A stretch of DNA of 64,000 bases from JAIVJZ01 sp036386515 (GTDB lineage: Bacteria > Acidobacteriota > Blastocatellia > Pyrinomonadales > Pyrinomonadaceae). Below are positions 9,035 to 18,445 of this stretch, in pieces. The stretch spans positions 1-64,000 of the forward strand of contig DASVVO010000068.1 in the NCBI GenBank assembly GCA_036386515.1, written 5' to 3'. How positions within the stretch are numbered: position 1 is the stretch's first letter; the number at the start of each line of letters is the position of its first letter. Under the pieces are notes generated by a model that ran no database searches, was not told where the DNA came from, and saw only the letters and a list, made by a program, of their open reading frames with translations. Made by a program: the position numbers and the translations under genes.

Positions 9035-12000
9035 TCACTTCGATTGCGTTCGGCGCGTCGCGTTTCTATTCAGCCAGAAAACCGTCGCGGCGAGCAGGAG
9101 CAGGGAGGCCGCGCTGGCGAACGCTCCACGGTAAAAAGAGCGCGGGCGGAATTCAAAGCGAATGGTGTGCGTTCCGGCGGGAACGGGGAGGCCGCGCAAG
9201 ACGTAGTTCGTGCGAAACAGCCGCGCGGGCGCGCCGTCCACGGTCGCCTGCCAGCCGGGATAGAACACGTCGCTCGTCACGAGAAAGGCGGGCGCGTTCG
9301 ACTTCGTTTCGACTTCCATCCGCTCGTCCGACAAATGCGTGACCCGCGCCGTGGCCGCACGGTCGAGGGCTTGAGCGTTGAAGTCGGGCGACTCTTCGAC
9401 GAGCGCGACCTCGGCGGGGTCGAACGCGCCTCCGCCCGCCAGCCGCGACGAGTGGAGCGCGCCGAGCGCGTCCGCTTCCGTGACGGTGAGCGTTTTACCG
9501 ACGAGCCACGCGCGCGGCCGGGCGCGCAAATTCTCATAGACGCTCGCCTCGCCCACGTCCTCCGGTTTGATCGCGCCGTAGCCGCTGTTCGATGCGTCGA
9601 TGTCCATGACGTGACGCCAGCGCGTCGTGTCCGCGAGCGAACCCGCGACGGGGGCGACGGCGACCGAACTGCCGTCGGCATCGTCGAGCAGGCTGATCTT
9701 TTTGAGCGAGAGCGTGGCGGCCGCGCCGCCCGTCCATTGAATCTCGATGCGCTTGATCTCGGCGTGCGCGGGCAAGGAGAGACGCGTCGCGTAGTCGTGC
9801 CCTTCGCAGCGCACCGCGCCGCGCGTGACGGGATAGCTGCGATAGACGGGCGCGCGCGCCTGCTTCATCGTCGGCAGCACGTCGGCGCAATCGTAAGCCC
9901 ACTCGGAAGTGTCGCGCCCGGCGCGCAGGCTGCTCGCGTGAGTTTGCCCGCGCGTGTCCGTGACGACGACGCGCGCGACTTCCGCTTGATCCGCGACGGC
10001 GGCCGAACAGGCGAGCGCGGTGGCGACGGCGACCACGTTCGCGCGCGTCGCGCGTGGGAGTTCGACCTGAAAGACGTTCGGGTTCGCCGCGCCGCAACCC
10101 GACCCGAGCGAGACGTTGAATTCGCCCTCTGTCCATTTGACGCCGTGCGCGTCGGCCGTGGCGGGCGACTGGATTTGCGAGCGCGGCACGAAGAGATAAC
10201 GCACGGCCATCATATCCAGACCGAGGTTTGCAGGGTTGCGCCACGCATCGGCCACGCTGCCGTGCGGCGGCATCGTCAACAGCCGACTCACGCGCGTGAG
10301 GATGAAGGGGCCGTAGCCGCTCGCGCTCGGAAAATTCCAGAGCTTCGAGAGGTCGGGCGGAATCTCGCTGACGCGTCCCGTGCCGCCGCGCACGGGCAGC
10401 AGGCGTTGGCGCGTCGCCGCGAGTTCGTCGCGCAGCGGCACGGCGGCAAGCGGCGGCGACTGGAAAACTTTATAAGGCGGCCCGTAGTGCCATTCGTAAA
10501 ACCAGGTGAAACTGGCGAGGTCGAGCGCGAGCACGAAGAGGAGCAGCGCGCCGCGCCCGCGCGCGTGCGGCCGCCTGCGCCAATAGACGAGCGCGAGCGC
10601 GCCGGAGAGGAGCACGAGGAGCGGCACGCCCGTCGCCGGATTCGCCCACGGGAGAAAACTGAGCGGCCGCTTCAACGTCCCGGCCGCCGCCGCGTTCAGT
10701 TGGCCGGTCAACGCGACGACGGCGACGAGGCAGGCGAGCATCAGGCAGGCCGCGCCGGCGAGCGTGCGTTTGAGTAGACGGCTCCCCGCCGCTCCCTCCA
10801 AAACGGCATGCGCCCCGAACGCGGCGAGCACGCTCGTGCCGAACGATAGTTCCATGAAGTGGCGGGCGGGCACGCGAAACTTGTTGATGAAGGGCAGTTG
10901 ATAGGTGAGGCGCGCGAGCGGCGTCGCGTCGCCGAGGGCGAGCAGGAAGGCCACGGCGCAGACCGCGAGCCAGAACCACGCCAGCAGCCCACGCCGCCGC
11001 GTGGCGAAGAATCCGATCGAGGCCAGGAGCAGTGGCAGCAAGCCGAGGTAGCCGCTCAATTCGCCTGCGCCCCAGCCGCCCGCCTCCGAACCCCACGCGC
11101 CGAAGTAGGGCAGGTCGTAGAGCGTGCCGGGCGAGCCGCCGAAGAGATAGGGGAAGAGGAGCATCGGCGTCTGCCGCAGCGGCAGCGCGTAAGACACGAA
11201 TTCCGCGAAGCCGAGCGAAGCCCGCAGACTGAGCGCGGCGAGTTCCGCCGTCGGCCACAACTGAATGGCCGCGAGTCCCGTCCCCGTCAAAACGAGCAGC
11301 GCGGAGAGGGGGTAGTAACGCCAACGCGCGCGGGCGCGCCACCCGCGCACGAGCGCGTACGCCCCGCCGAGCGCGAGCATGTAGACGAAGATTTGCGGGT
11401 GCCCCGCGAGCGCACAGCACGCGACGCTCGCCGCGCCGACGCCGTACCAGAAGCTACTGCCACCGGCGCGCCGCCCACGCCCCGCGTCTGCGCGCCGCCC
11501 GTCGTTCAGGTCTTCACGTTGCTCGTGGTTTAAGTCTTCACGTTGCGCGTCGTCTAAGCCTTCGCGTCGTGCGACGCCGCCCGCGTGCTGCGCCAACTTC
11601 TCAAGCGACAGGAGAAAAAGCGGCAACCAGGCGGCGGCGTGGATGAGCGCGGCGTGGCCGAGGTGCGCGACGATGAAGCCGCACATGCCGTAACAGATGC
11701 CGCCGACCGCCGCGGCGAAACGCGAGCGCCTCAGGGCATAACAGTAGGCGTAGGTGAAACTCGCGGCGAGCACGTAGGCCGAGAGCAAAAAGGCGTTCCA
11801 CGATTTAAGGAGCGAGAACAGGAGCGCGGGCGGATACCACATCATCAACTGCGAATCGCCCGCCGCCGGAAAGCCGCCCCACACGGACGCATCCCACAGC
11901 ACGCGCGGCGCGTAGAAGTTGGGCAGGAAATACAGTATGCCGTCGCCCGGCGCGAGCAGGTACGAAGAGAAGAGGACGGGCGCGAAGAAGAGGATAAAGA

Positions 12001-12106
12001 GCAGCGTGTAGAACAACAGGACGGCGAGCGCGTGCAGCCACACACGCTTGCTCGGTTTCGTCTCGGCGGTCTCGCCGGAATGTTCGTGGGGGTTCGCTTC
12101 GGGCAT
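9035..12106 (-). CDS. YfhO family membrane protein
   Basis: 1023 residues and a paralogue of the N-terminal module of the 2676-8078 protein. It has an N-terminal membrane span, the first loop SSYLLAPGDGILYFLPNFY, about a dozen membrane segments, the family motif LTYQLPFINKFRVPARHFMEL, a long extracytoplasmic domain with VFYPGWQATVDGAPARLFRTNYVLRG, and a C-terminal span before a basic tail. The GT-C-like topology suggests a glycosyl transfer or glycan-modifying role at the outer face of the inner membrane. It starts with ATG at 12106, 7 bases after the DUF4268 gene, and is the last gene of the minus-strand glycan operon. A hydrophilic tandem-repeat loop (11501-11572) interrupts one cytoplasmic or periplasmic loop. 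Confidence 0.85.
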   Translation of the reverse strand: MPEANPHEHSGETAETKPSKRVWLHALAVLLFYTLLFILFFAPVLFSSYLLAPGDGILYFLPNFYAPRVLWDASVWGGFPAAGDSQLMMWYPPALLFSLLKSWNAFLLSAYVLAASFTYAYCYALRRSRFAAAVGGICYGMCGFIVAHLGHAALIHAAAWLPLFLLSLEKLAQHAGGVARREGLDDAQREDLNHEQREDLNDGRRADAGRGRRAGGSSFWYGVGAASVACCALAGHPQIFVYMLALGGAYALVRGWRARARWRYYPLSALLVLTGTGLAAIQLWPTAELAALSLRASLGFAEFVSYALPLRQTPMLLFPYLFGGSPGTLYDLPYFGAWGSEAGGWGAGELSGYLGLLPLLLASIGFFATRRRGLLAWFWLAVCAVAFLLALGDATPLARLTYQLPFINKFRVPARHFMELSFGTSVLAAFGAHAVLEGAAGSRLLKRTLAGAACLMLACLVAVVALTGQLNAAAAGTLKRPLSFLPWANPATGVPLLVLLSGALALVYWRRRPHARGRGALLLFVLALDLASFTWFYEWHYGPPYKVFQSPPLAAVPLRDELAATRQRLLPVRGGTGRVSEIPPDLSKLWNFPSASGYGPFILTRVSRLLTMPPHGSVADAWRNPANLGLDMMAVRYLFVPRSQIQSPATADAHGVKWTEGEFNVSLGSGCGAANPNVFQVELPRATRANVVAVATALACSAAVADQAEVARVVVTDTRGQTHASSLRAGRDTSEWAYDCADVLPTMKQARAPVYRSYPVTRGAVRCEGHDYATRLSLPAHAEIKRIEIQWTGGAAATLSLKKISLLDDADGSSVAVAPVAGSLADTTRWRHVMDIDASNSGYGAIKPEDVGEASVYENLRARPRAWLVGKTLTVTEADALGALHSSRLAGGGAFDPAEVALVEESPDFNAQALDRAATARVTHLSDERMEVETKSNAPAFLVTSDVFYPGWQATVDGAPARLFRTNYVLRGLPVPAGTHTIRFEFRPRSFYRGAFASAASLLLLAATVFWLNRNATRRTQSK
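11501..11572 (-). repeat. in-frame 24-bp tandem repeat (octapeptide REDLNxxQ)
   Basis: Three 24-base units encode REGLDDAQ, REDLNHEQ and REDLNDGR in a charged loop of the YfhO protein. The surrounding family alignment does not need this segment, so it looks like a recent expansion. Confidence 0.85.
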
Positions 12107-12113
12107 GACAGCT

Positions 12114-12575
12114 TTAGGCGCGCAGCCTGGAAATAAACGGCCGCAGGGCTTTCTCCAAACGACTCATCGCATCGATCATCTCGTGCTGCACCATCTCCCA
12201 ACGGGCTTCGTCGCCTTCGCTGCCGCCAATCGACAGGTGGTAAGCAATCCGGCTGCTTTTGCTGTCTTCAAGCCTTTCCCATGATAGTTGCCCTACAAAA
12301 TCGGCTTCAATTTCGTGTTTGTGAGATTGCAACTCATCGAAAATTCTTTTGTTGTCCGTCGCCTCCGGGCGGGCAATGTAAAGTTCGACGCGCGTTCTCT
12401 TCAGCCCGACGACATACCGGAAATGGAGTCCGCTGACGCCTGCGCCGACCTCTATGAAATCGCGCGCGGAAGGCGACAGCCTGCCGTCGAGCGTGGTTCG
12501 TCCTTCGCTGAGTGTAAGCAGCCGCTCCAAAAATTTGCGATGCGGAAGCGGTGCGGCCGGTTCCCGGTTAGCCAT
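12114..12575 (-). CDS. DUF4268 domain protein
   Basis: 153 residues beginning MANREPAAPLPHRKF. The body matches DUF4268: VGLKRTRVELYIARPEATDNK, FDELQSHKHEIEADFVGQLSWERLEDSKSSRIAYHL in shorter stretches, and a C-terminal helix with MSRLEKALRPFI. DUF4268 is often found at the C-terminus of putative nucleases or in stand-alone proteins linked to restriction-like functions; its activity is unproven. Here it sits inside a glycan operon, 19 bases downstream of the methyltransferase and 7 bases before the YfhO gene. A longer frame reading upstream into the methyltransferase gene is not credible. Its role in this operon is unclear; it may be a passenger. Confidence 0.75.
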   Translation of the reverse strand: MANREPAAPLPHRKFLERLLTLSEGRTTLDGRLSPSARDFIEVGAGVSGLHFRYVVGLKRTRVELYIARPEATDNKRIFDELQSHKHEIEADFVGQLSWERLEDSKSSRIAYHLSIGGSEGDEARWEMVQHEMIDAMSRLEKALRPFISRLRA

Positions 12576-12594
12576 TCGGTTCTCTCTTCCCGCG

Positions 12595-13494
12595 TCAACG
12601 CCGCCGCGCGATGACGTACATGATGTCGTAGAGATTGAGGTAGAAGCCGAGGCCGCCGACGCCGAGGCGTTCGAGCGGGCGGTAGAGTTGCGGTTTTTGC
12701 TGGCGCAGGACGAGGACGTTGTAGGCCATGTTGCCGATGCTGCGGTAGAAGCCGCAGTAGCGATTGTAGACCACGTCGAAGCCGTGTGCGTCGAGCAGCC
12801 GGGCGATTGATTGGGGGGAAAAATAGTGGAGGTGCGTGGGCGGGTGGATGAGCCGCCACTTCTCCCGGCGCAGGCGCGCGTTGAGGCTTTCGATGTCGCC
12901 GGTGGTGAGCGCGAGGAGCGCGCCCGCCTCCGTGTGCGCCGCGATCTTTTCAACGTAGCGGTGCGGCTCGCGCAGGTGTTCGATGGTGTCCCACATGCAG
13001 ACCACGTCGAACTTCCGCGCGCCGTAGTCGTGCGCGAGAAAGTCGGCCTGCACCACGTCGAGACGCAACTCCTCGCGCGCGTAGCGAACGCCGGCGTCCG
13101 TGATGTCGATGCCTTCGACGCGCGCGAAGTCGCCGCGCGCCACGTCGAGGAAGAAGCCGTAGGCGCAGCCGATCTCCAGGAGGCGGCGGTGGCGCGCCGG
13201 GTCGAGAAACTTTTTCAACTCGCGCAGGCGGAGGATGAAATTTTTGCGGAAGAATTTCGCATCCGCCGCGTAGTCGCTGAACTCCGCGCCGGTAAAGAAT
13301 TCTTCGTTGTAGAGTTTGAAGAGTTCTTCGTCCGTGAGGCGCATGTCGGCGAAGATGTAGCCGCAGGCGCGACAGCGGAGCAGGCCGGGATAGAGCGGCG
13401 CGGCGTCGTCGTCAGAGCGGCAGACGATGCAGCGGTTGCCGGTCGCGGCATTGGGCGGGGCGGGTTCGCCCGGTTGAGTGTGAGTTGCGCTCAA
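12595..13494 (-). CDS. class I SAM-dependent methyltransferase with N-terminal zinc ribbon
   Basis: 299 residues. A CxxC...CxxC zinc ribbon (CIVC, CRAC) occupies about residues 23-48, followed by a class I methyltransferase fold with RRLLEIGCAYGFFLDVA (motif I), a GIDITDAGVRYA acidic loop and FDVVCMWDTIEHL (motif IV region). This arrangement is common in methyltransferases of glycan and natural-product clusters that modify sugars or lipid-linked intermediates. The start appears to be TTG at 13494, whose bases overlap the TGA of the preceding GT2 gene by 4 nt, indicating translational coupling in the minus-strand operon. Confidence 0.85.
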   Translation of the reverse strand: MSATHTQPGEPAPPNAATGNRCIVCRSDDDAAPLYPGLLRCRACGYIFADMRLTDEELFKLYNEEFFTGAEFSDYAADAKFFRKNFILRLRELKKFLDPARHRRLLEIGCAYGFFLDVARGDFARVEGIDITDAGVRYAREELRLDVVQADFLAHDYGARKFDVVCMWDTIEHLREPHRYVEKIAAHTEAGALLALTTGDIESLNARLRREKWRLIHPPTHLHYFSPQSIARLLDAHGFDVVYNRYCGFYRSIGNMAYNVLVLRQQKPQLYRPLERLGVGGLGFYLNLYDIMYVIARRR

Positions 13495-14561
13495 AACAGT
13501 TCGGTATCTTTGATGTAACGCGGGCGCGCTTTGGTCTCTTGATAAATCTTGCCGATGTATTCGCCGACGATGCCGAGGAACATGATCTGCACGCCGCCGA
13601 GAAAGTAGATGGGGATGATCGTGCCCGCCCAGCCGGGCGGCGTGTGCCCCTTGATTTTGTGATAGAGGTAAAAGAGCGTCATCAGCACGCTGAACAGGAA
13701 GACGAGCATGCCGGCGACCGTCACGAGCCGGAGCGGCACGATGCTGAACGACGTGATGCCGTCGAGCGCGAGCGACGCGAGTTTCCTGAAATCGTGTTTC
13801 GACTTGCCCGCGCCGCGCCGCCTGACGGTGAACGGCACGATCTCGGATTTGTAGCCGATGTCCACGAAGATGCCGCGCAGGAACAGATTGTACTCGCGGT
13901 ATTCCGCGATGGCCTCGATGGCCTTGCGCGAAACGAGCCGGTATTCCGAATGGTGCTTGATGATGCGCGCGCCCATCAGCCGCATCAGGGTGTAGAAGAA
14001 ACCGGAGGTGGCCTTCTTCAAATAAGAATCGCCGCGCCCGCGCCGCACGCCGTAGACGATGTGCGCGCCCCCGGCATACTTCTCCAGAAACGTCTCGATG
14101 ACGGCCTCGTCCTGCTGCAAATCCGCGTCAATCGTGACGACGCAACCGGCGTGCTCCTTGACCGCGAGCAGACCGGCCAGCAACGCGTTTTGCGTGCCGA
14201 CGTTGCGCGCCAGTTTGAGACCTTTGACGCGGGCGTCGCGCGCGTGCAGGTCTTCGATGGCCGCCCACGTGCGGTCGCGGCTGCCGTCGTCAACGAGATA
14301 GACGAAGCTCGCCGCGTCAACTTTCCCGGCGGCCGCGAGCCTATGCAAAACTTCGCAGAGGCGACGCGCCGTGTCGCCGATGACGAGTTCTTCGTTGAGA
14401 CAGGGCACGACGATGGCGAGCACGGGCGCGTCGGGCGGGAGCGCGTCCGCCGTCGCCGCCGACAACGATTCGCCCGCCGTCGTCGTTGTCGCCTCCACAG
14501 CGCCGCGCGCCGTGGCGGGTTTCGTCGTCGTCGTCCCGGTTTCTTTGGTCGTCGAACTCAA
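13491..14561 (-). CDS. GT2 polyprenyl-phosphate sugar transferase (DPM1/ArnC-like)
   Basis: 356 residues. After a Thr/Ala-rich N-terminus, the GT-A domain begins at PVLAIVVPCLNEELVIGD (about residue 48). The metal-binding region reads VVTIDADLQQDEAVIETF. GRGDSYLKKATSGFFY and MRLMGARI match the dolichol-phosphate-mannose-synthase subgroup. Two C-terminal membrane spans (GMLVFLFSVLMTLFYLY and PIYFLGGVQIMFLGIVGEY) anchor it. It probably charges undecaprenyl phosphate with a sugar that could feed the GT-C/YfhO proteins encoded nearby. The start is TTG at 14561, with a GAGGTGG ribosome-binding site about 10 bases upstream. Confidence 0.88.
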   Translation of the reverse strand: MSSTTKETGTTTTKPATARGAVEATTTTAGESLSAATADALPPDAPVLAIVVPCLNEELVIGDTARRLCEVLHRLAAAGKVDAASFVYLVDDGSRDRTWAAIEDLHARDARVKGLKLARNVGTQNALLAGLLAVKEHAGCVVTIDADLQQDEAVIETFLEKYAGGAHIVYGVRRGRGDSYLKKATSGFFYTLMRLMGARIIKHHSEYRLVSRKAIEAIAEYREYNLFLRGIFVDIGYKSEIVPFTVRRRGAGKSKHDFRKLASLALDGITSFSIVPLRLVTVAGMLVFLFSVLMTLFYLYHKIKGHTPPGWAGTIIPIYFLGGVQIMFLGIVGEYIGKIYQETKARPRYIKDTELF

Positions 14562-14565
14562 GAGC

Positions 14566-17034
14566 TTATGCCACCTCTTCGCGGCGTCGCGGCCGCCGCC
14601 GCTGCCCGGCCGAACTCTCCATCCGCGCGATCAACTCGTCGAGAATCGAGTGGACGCTCGCGGGCGTGAAAGCCTCGCGCCGCGTGCGTCCCGGCGCGAT
14701 GATGCGACGGCGCAAGGCGTCGTCGTCGCGCGTGACGAGCTTAGCGAGACGCGCGGCGGCGCGCAAATCGTCTTTGCGGTCGAACATCAAACCGGCCTCG
14801 CCCAGAGTTTCCGGCACGGCCGCGCTGCGATAGGCCAGCACGGGCACGTCGAACCACATCGCCTCGACGAGCGGCACGCCGAAGCCTTCATGTTCGCTCA
14901 GAGACCAGTATAGGTGCGCCGTGCGGTAGTAGGCCAGTAGTTCGGCGTCCGTCACCTGTCCGGTGATGAGGACGTGTGCGCCGAGACCGCGCGCGGCGAT
15001 GTCGCGGAGGAGGCGCGTGTAATAGGGGTCGGAGGCGCGGCCTTCTCCGGCGATGATGAGACGGGAAGCGGGGTCGAGTTGATGGTAATGCGCGAAGGCG
15101 GCGACGAGTTCATCCTGCTTCTTATTGGGCGCGATGCGCCCGACGAAAAGCAGGTTGACGCGCCCGTCCTGCAAGCGATCCATGAGCGCGGCGTCGGCGC
15201 GCAGGTTCCATTTCGCGGGGTCGCAGATGATCGGCAGCACGCCGGGCGACTCGAAGCCGCAGGCGGCGAGTTCGGCCGCGTTGAAAGCCGAGTCGCCGAC
15301 GGAGACGGGGAAGTGCGGCGCGAGGCGCGGCAGGTGCGCGCGTCCCGTCGAGAGCATCCAGGCGAAGCCGGGGCGGTAGGGCGCGTAGTACTCGGCCGGG
15401 GTGACGTTGTGATAGACGAGACACTTCGCGCCCGCGTGGGCGACGGCGAAGGCGGTCAGTTCCGAGCCGATGGAATGATGATACAGCAGCGCGTCGGCGG
15501 GCTGGATGAGCGCGGGGTCGAACAGGCGCGCCTCGCCTTCCACACGCGCCTCGCGCCGCTTGACGAAAATCTCCGACGCATAGCCGCGAGCGCGCAGGTG
15601 GTCGCGAATGTTGATCGCCTGATTCGAGATCGCGTCGCCGTAGACGATGTCAGGGAGCAGTTGGTGAACGCTTCCGGCGGTTTGCGGCAGCGGAACTGGC
15701 GCGGGCGCGTGTGTGTGCTCGTGCGCCTGTCCGGGGTGTGCGTCTGCGCGCGGGGCGAGGCTGGCGGCGGTCGCTTCGTCTTCGCCCACGGCGGGCGGCT
15801 TGTCGGCCGTCGCGTCGAGCAGTTGTTCGTAACGTGCGATGACCTTGTCCCAATCGGCGTGCTCGTTCGCGTAGAGACGACCGCGCGCGCCGGTCTCGTC
15901 GAGTTCGGCGTCAGGGGCGTCGGCAACGTGCGCGAAAGCCTGCGCCCATTCCGCCTCGGTCGCCGCGAGCCAGCCGCCGCCCGCGCGCTCGACGGCGATG
16001 GCCGTGGCGAGGCATTCGCGGTGCGCCGCGACGGGGCGGCCGCCGTAGCTCCACGCCTCCATCAGGACGCGCGAGAAACTCTCGTTGCGGCTCGGTTGAA
16101 ACAGCGCGCGACACGCCACGAGCAACGCCGCCTTGGTCTCTTCGCCGACGAGGCCGAGATCGAAAATGCCGCGCTCGCGTTCGTCGTAAGAGTGCGCGCC
16201 CGCTCCGGCGAGGACGAGTTTTAACGGCGCGGCCGGGGCGGCTTGCTGGAAGCGACGAAAGGCGCGCACGAGCAGGCCGGTGTTTTTCGTCTCGTCGCGG
16301 CGGCCGAGATAGAGGACGAAGGGCGCGCCGCCGTCTCGAAGTTCGGCGGGAAGCGCGTCGGCGAAGTGTTCCGTCGAGGTGGCGATTCGTTCGATGCCCT
16401 CGCCGACGACGAGGCCGCGCGGGAAGACGGACGCGCCATAGAGCCGCGCGGCGAGTTCGCGCTCGCCGTCCGAGTTGAAGAGGACGAGCCGCGCGCGGTG
16501 AAACAATTCTTCGACGGCGGGGAGATAGGCCACGGGTTCGTCGTGCAGGCACGGCTGCAGGAAAGCGCGGGCGGAGGAGACGAGCGGCAACCCCTGCGTC
16601 GTGGGGGCGAACATGTAGGGAATGAAGAGGAAGGCGCGATAATCGTCGGCGTGCGCGCGGAGGTGTTCGAGGAGCGCGGGCGAGTTGATGTTCTCGCCCG
16701 TGAAGACCGCGGCGTCTGCCTCTGAGAGCGGAGCGACGCCCGCGCGCAAATCGTGGGGCGTGAGCGCGAGCAGTTTCGCGTTGACGCGATCGAAAGCCTC
16801 CGCGTCGCGCGCGCCGACCGGGAAGCGGCGCACGCCGACGCCTTGTTCGCGCACGAGTCCCGGCGGGAGATGATTCGTCGCCCAGTCGTCGTGAAACGAG
16901 CGGCAGCAGGTGGTTAAAACTTCCACTTCGCGGCCGCGCGCGGCCAGCCGCGTGGCGATCTGAAAGGACTGTTGCTCGGCTCCGCCTTTCAACTCCGCCC
17001 CGAACCAGGGGATGACGATGGCGAGCGGCTTCAT
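14566..17034 (-). CDS. tandem double GT4 glycosyltransferase
   Basis: 822 residues containing two complete GT-B glycosyltransferases. The first (about 1-415) starts MKPLAIVIPWFGAELKGGAE and has a GT4 C-half with LYLGRRDETKNTGLLVRAF and SRNESFSRVLMEAWSYGG. An Ala/His/Pro-rich linker (about 415-455) follows. The second (about 455-800) has LLFVGRIAPNKKQDELVAAF and the canonical LSEHEGFGVPLVEAM. Two active sites in one chain suggest addition of two successive sugars of an O-antigen repeat or adaptor. ATG at 17034 overlaps the previous gene's TGA by 4 nt. Confidence 0.88.
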   Translation of the reverse strand: MKPLAIVIPWFGAELKGGAEQQSFQIATRLAARGREVEVLTTCCRSFHDDWATNHLPPGLVREQGVGVRRFPVGARDAEAFDRVNAKLLALTPHDLRAGVAPLSEADAAVFTGENINSPALLEHLRAHADDYRAFLFIPYMFAPTTQGLPLVSSARAFLQPCLHDEPVAYLPAVEELFHRARLVLFNSDGERELAARLYGASVFPRGLVVGEGIERIATSTEHFADALPAELRDGGAPFVLYLGRRDETKNTGLLVRAFRRFQQAAPAAPLKLVLAGAGAHSYDERERGIFDLGLVGEETKAALLVACRALFQPSRNESFSRVLMEAWSYGGRPVAAHRECLATAIAVERAGGGWLAATEAEWAQAFAHVADAPDAELDETGARGRLYANEHADWDKVIARYEQLLDATADKPPAVGEDEATAASLAPRADAHPGQAHEHTHAPAPVPLPQTAGSVHQLLPDIVYGDAISNQAINIRDHLRARGYASEIFVKRREARVEGEARLFDPALIQPADALLYHHSIGSELTAFAVAHAGAKCLVYHNVTPAEYYAPYRPGFAWMLSTGRAHLPRLAPHFPVSVGDSAFNAAELAACGFESPGVLPIICDPAKWNLRADAALMDRLQDGRVNLLFVGRIAPNKKQDELVAAFAHYHQLDPASRLIIAGEGRASDPYYTRLLRDIAARGLGAHVLITGQVTDAELLAYYRTAHLYWSLSEHEGFGVPLVEAMWFDVPVLAYRSAAVPETLGEAGLMFDRKDDLRAAARLAKLVTRDDDALRRRIIAPGRTRREAFTPASVHSILDELIARMESSAGQRRRPRRREEVA

Positions 17035-18434
17035 GTGTGACCGGAAAAGTTTTCGCGCGCCGCCGACGCCGACGCCGACTCCTGGAGCGAGCGCAAGCGG
17101 CCGACCTCCGCCTCGAATTCATCACGCGCGCGTTGCTGTCGCTCGGAGAGCGCGCCCAACTCCTCGCGCAACGCTTCGAGCACGACCTGCTGCGTCTCCA
17201 CGATCACGCGCTGTTCGTGAATCAAAAATTCCTGCTGCGCGTCGGCCGCGAGTTGCTGTTCGTGCCGGAGGGCGTCGGCCGCGAGTTGTTGCTCGCGCCG
17301 CAGCGTGTCGGCCAGGAGTTGTTGTTCGCGTTGGAGCGCGTCGCCCGTGATCTGCTGCGCGTGCCGGAGCGTGTCGCCGGTGAGTTGCTGGGCATGGCGG
17401 AGGGCGTCGGCCGCGAGTTCCTGTTCGCGCCGGAGCGCGGCGAAGGCGAGTTCCTGTTCGCGCCGGAACGTCTCGGCGAGTTGCTGTTGCGCGGTCAGAG
17501 CCTCGGTCAACCCGGCGAGCGCGGCCTGCGCCTGCTCCGCCTGCGTCTGCGTCTGCGCCTGCAACTCCGCGTGCCCGTTCGACACTTCGATCAACGCGTC
17601 GGAGAACATCACCAGCGTCTCGACCATCTCTTCGTGCTGCGCGAGCGTGACGAAGGGCGTCGGCGGCGCGCCGTCCGGCACGGGCACGTCGGGCGCATTG
17701 GACGCGGGCGCGCTCGCGTGCGGCATTTGCGCGAGCGTCCGGTTCAGGTAGTCGGCGATGAGTTGCTGCTGCGCGAGCGCGTAGGCTTCAAACTGCTGTT
17801 GGTGCTCTATCAACAGGGGCAGCCGCCAGAGAGCGCGCACGAGCCGCAACACGTAACCGACGAAGGGCACGCGACTCAGACGCCGCGACGCGGGCGACGG
17901 CAACCCCTCGACGCGCACGCCCCGCCCCGCCGCGCGCGCCTCCGGCGACGACAACAGGCGTTCGATGATCTCGACCTTGCTCGCGCGCCCGCCGCGCAAC
18001 TCGTCCAACTCGCGCGCCCTCTCGGCCGGAAACGGCGTGCGCCCCAGAATCGCCCGGTAGACGCTCTCGACGAAATGCCGGTCGTGGTAAGCCAACAATT
18101 CCCCGACGTGATACTGCGATTTATCTCCCGCCCGAAATTCAGGTTGCAGCACGAGCGGCTCGATGTGCGGCGCGGGCTGCTCGCCGGAAGCGGCAACGTG
18201 GGCGGGCAGGGGAAACTCGCCGGCGGCCGCCGGGTCGGGAGCGGGCGAATTGGCGGCGGAGGCGTGAGGCGCGGCGGCATCGCTCAACTCGCCGGGCGCG
18301 GTGGCGTCGCTCAACTCGGAGGGCGCGCCGGGGCGCGCGGCCGCGCTCTCGGCGTCACCGCCGCCGCCGTCGCCGCCCTGCGCCTTCGCGGCCAATTCGC
18401 CCGCGCCGGATTTTGTGTCGTCCACTTCGGACAT
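17031..18434 (-). CDS. DUF4214 protein with hendecad coiled coil
   Basis: 467 residues starting MSEVDDTKSGAGEL. A disordered Ala/Pro-rich region (1-125) precedes a DUF4214 domain (about 150-210: HDRHFVESVYRAILGRTPFP, IIERLLSSPEARAAG). A spacer rich in Leu/Trp follows, then a long C-terminal coiled coil ending at residue 467. Within it seven consecutive 11-residue repeats are visible. A longer upstream frame through the Wzt gene is noise. Lying between wzt and the tandem GT4, it may act as a scaffold or length ruler for the glycan machinery, as coiled-coil proteins do in ABC-dependent O-antigen systems (WbdD-type molecular rulers). That is an analogy, not homology. Confidence 0.75.
   Translation of the reverse strand: MSEVDDTKSGAGELAAKAQGGDGGGGDAESAAARPGAPSELSDATAPGELSDAAAPHASAANSPAPDPAAAGEFPLPAHVAASGEQPAPHIEPLVLQPEFRAGDKSQYHVGELLAYHDRHFVESVYRAILGRTPFPAERARELDELRGGRASKVEIIERLLSSPEARAAGRGVRVEGLPSPASRRLSRVPFVGYVLRLVRALWRLPLLIEHQQQFEAYALAQQQLIADYLNRTLAQMPHASAPASNAPDVPVPDGAPPTPFVTLAQHEEMVETLVMFSDALIEVSNGHAELQAQTQTQAEQAQAALAGLTEALTAQQQLAETFRREQELAFAALRREQELAADALRHAQQLTGDTLRHAQQITGDALQREQQLLADTLRREQQLAADALRHEQQLAADAQQEFLIHEQRVIVETQQVVLEALREELGALSERQQRARDEFEAEVGRLRSLQESASASAARENFSGHT
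17241..17471 (-). repeat. seven 33-bp repeats encoding an 11-residue coiled coil
   Basis: Seven adjacent 33-base units encode variants of ALRREQELAAD (also ALRHAQQLTGD, ALQREQQLLAD). The 11-residue (hendecad) periodicity is that of right-handed or straight coiled coils rather than a heptad. Confidence 0.9.
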
Positions 18435-18445
18435 CAATTCTTCGC

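Noticed and set aside
12576..12953. Upstream extension of the DUF4268 frame
   Set aside because: The extra residues are Arg/Ser/Thr-rich and antisense-like to the methyltransferase gene that occupies the same strand; the ATG at 12575 starts the recognisable domain.
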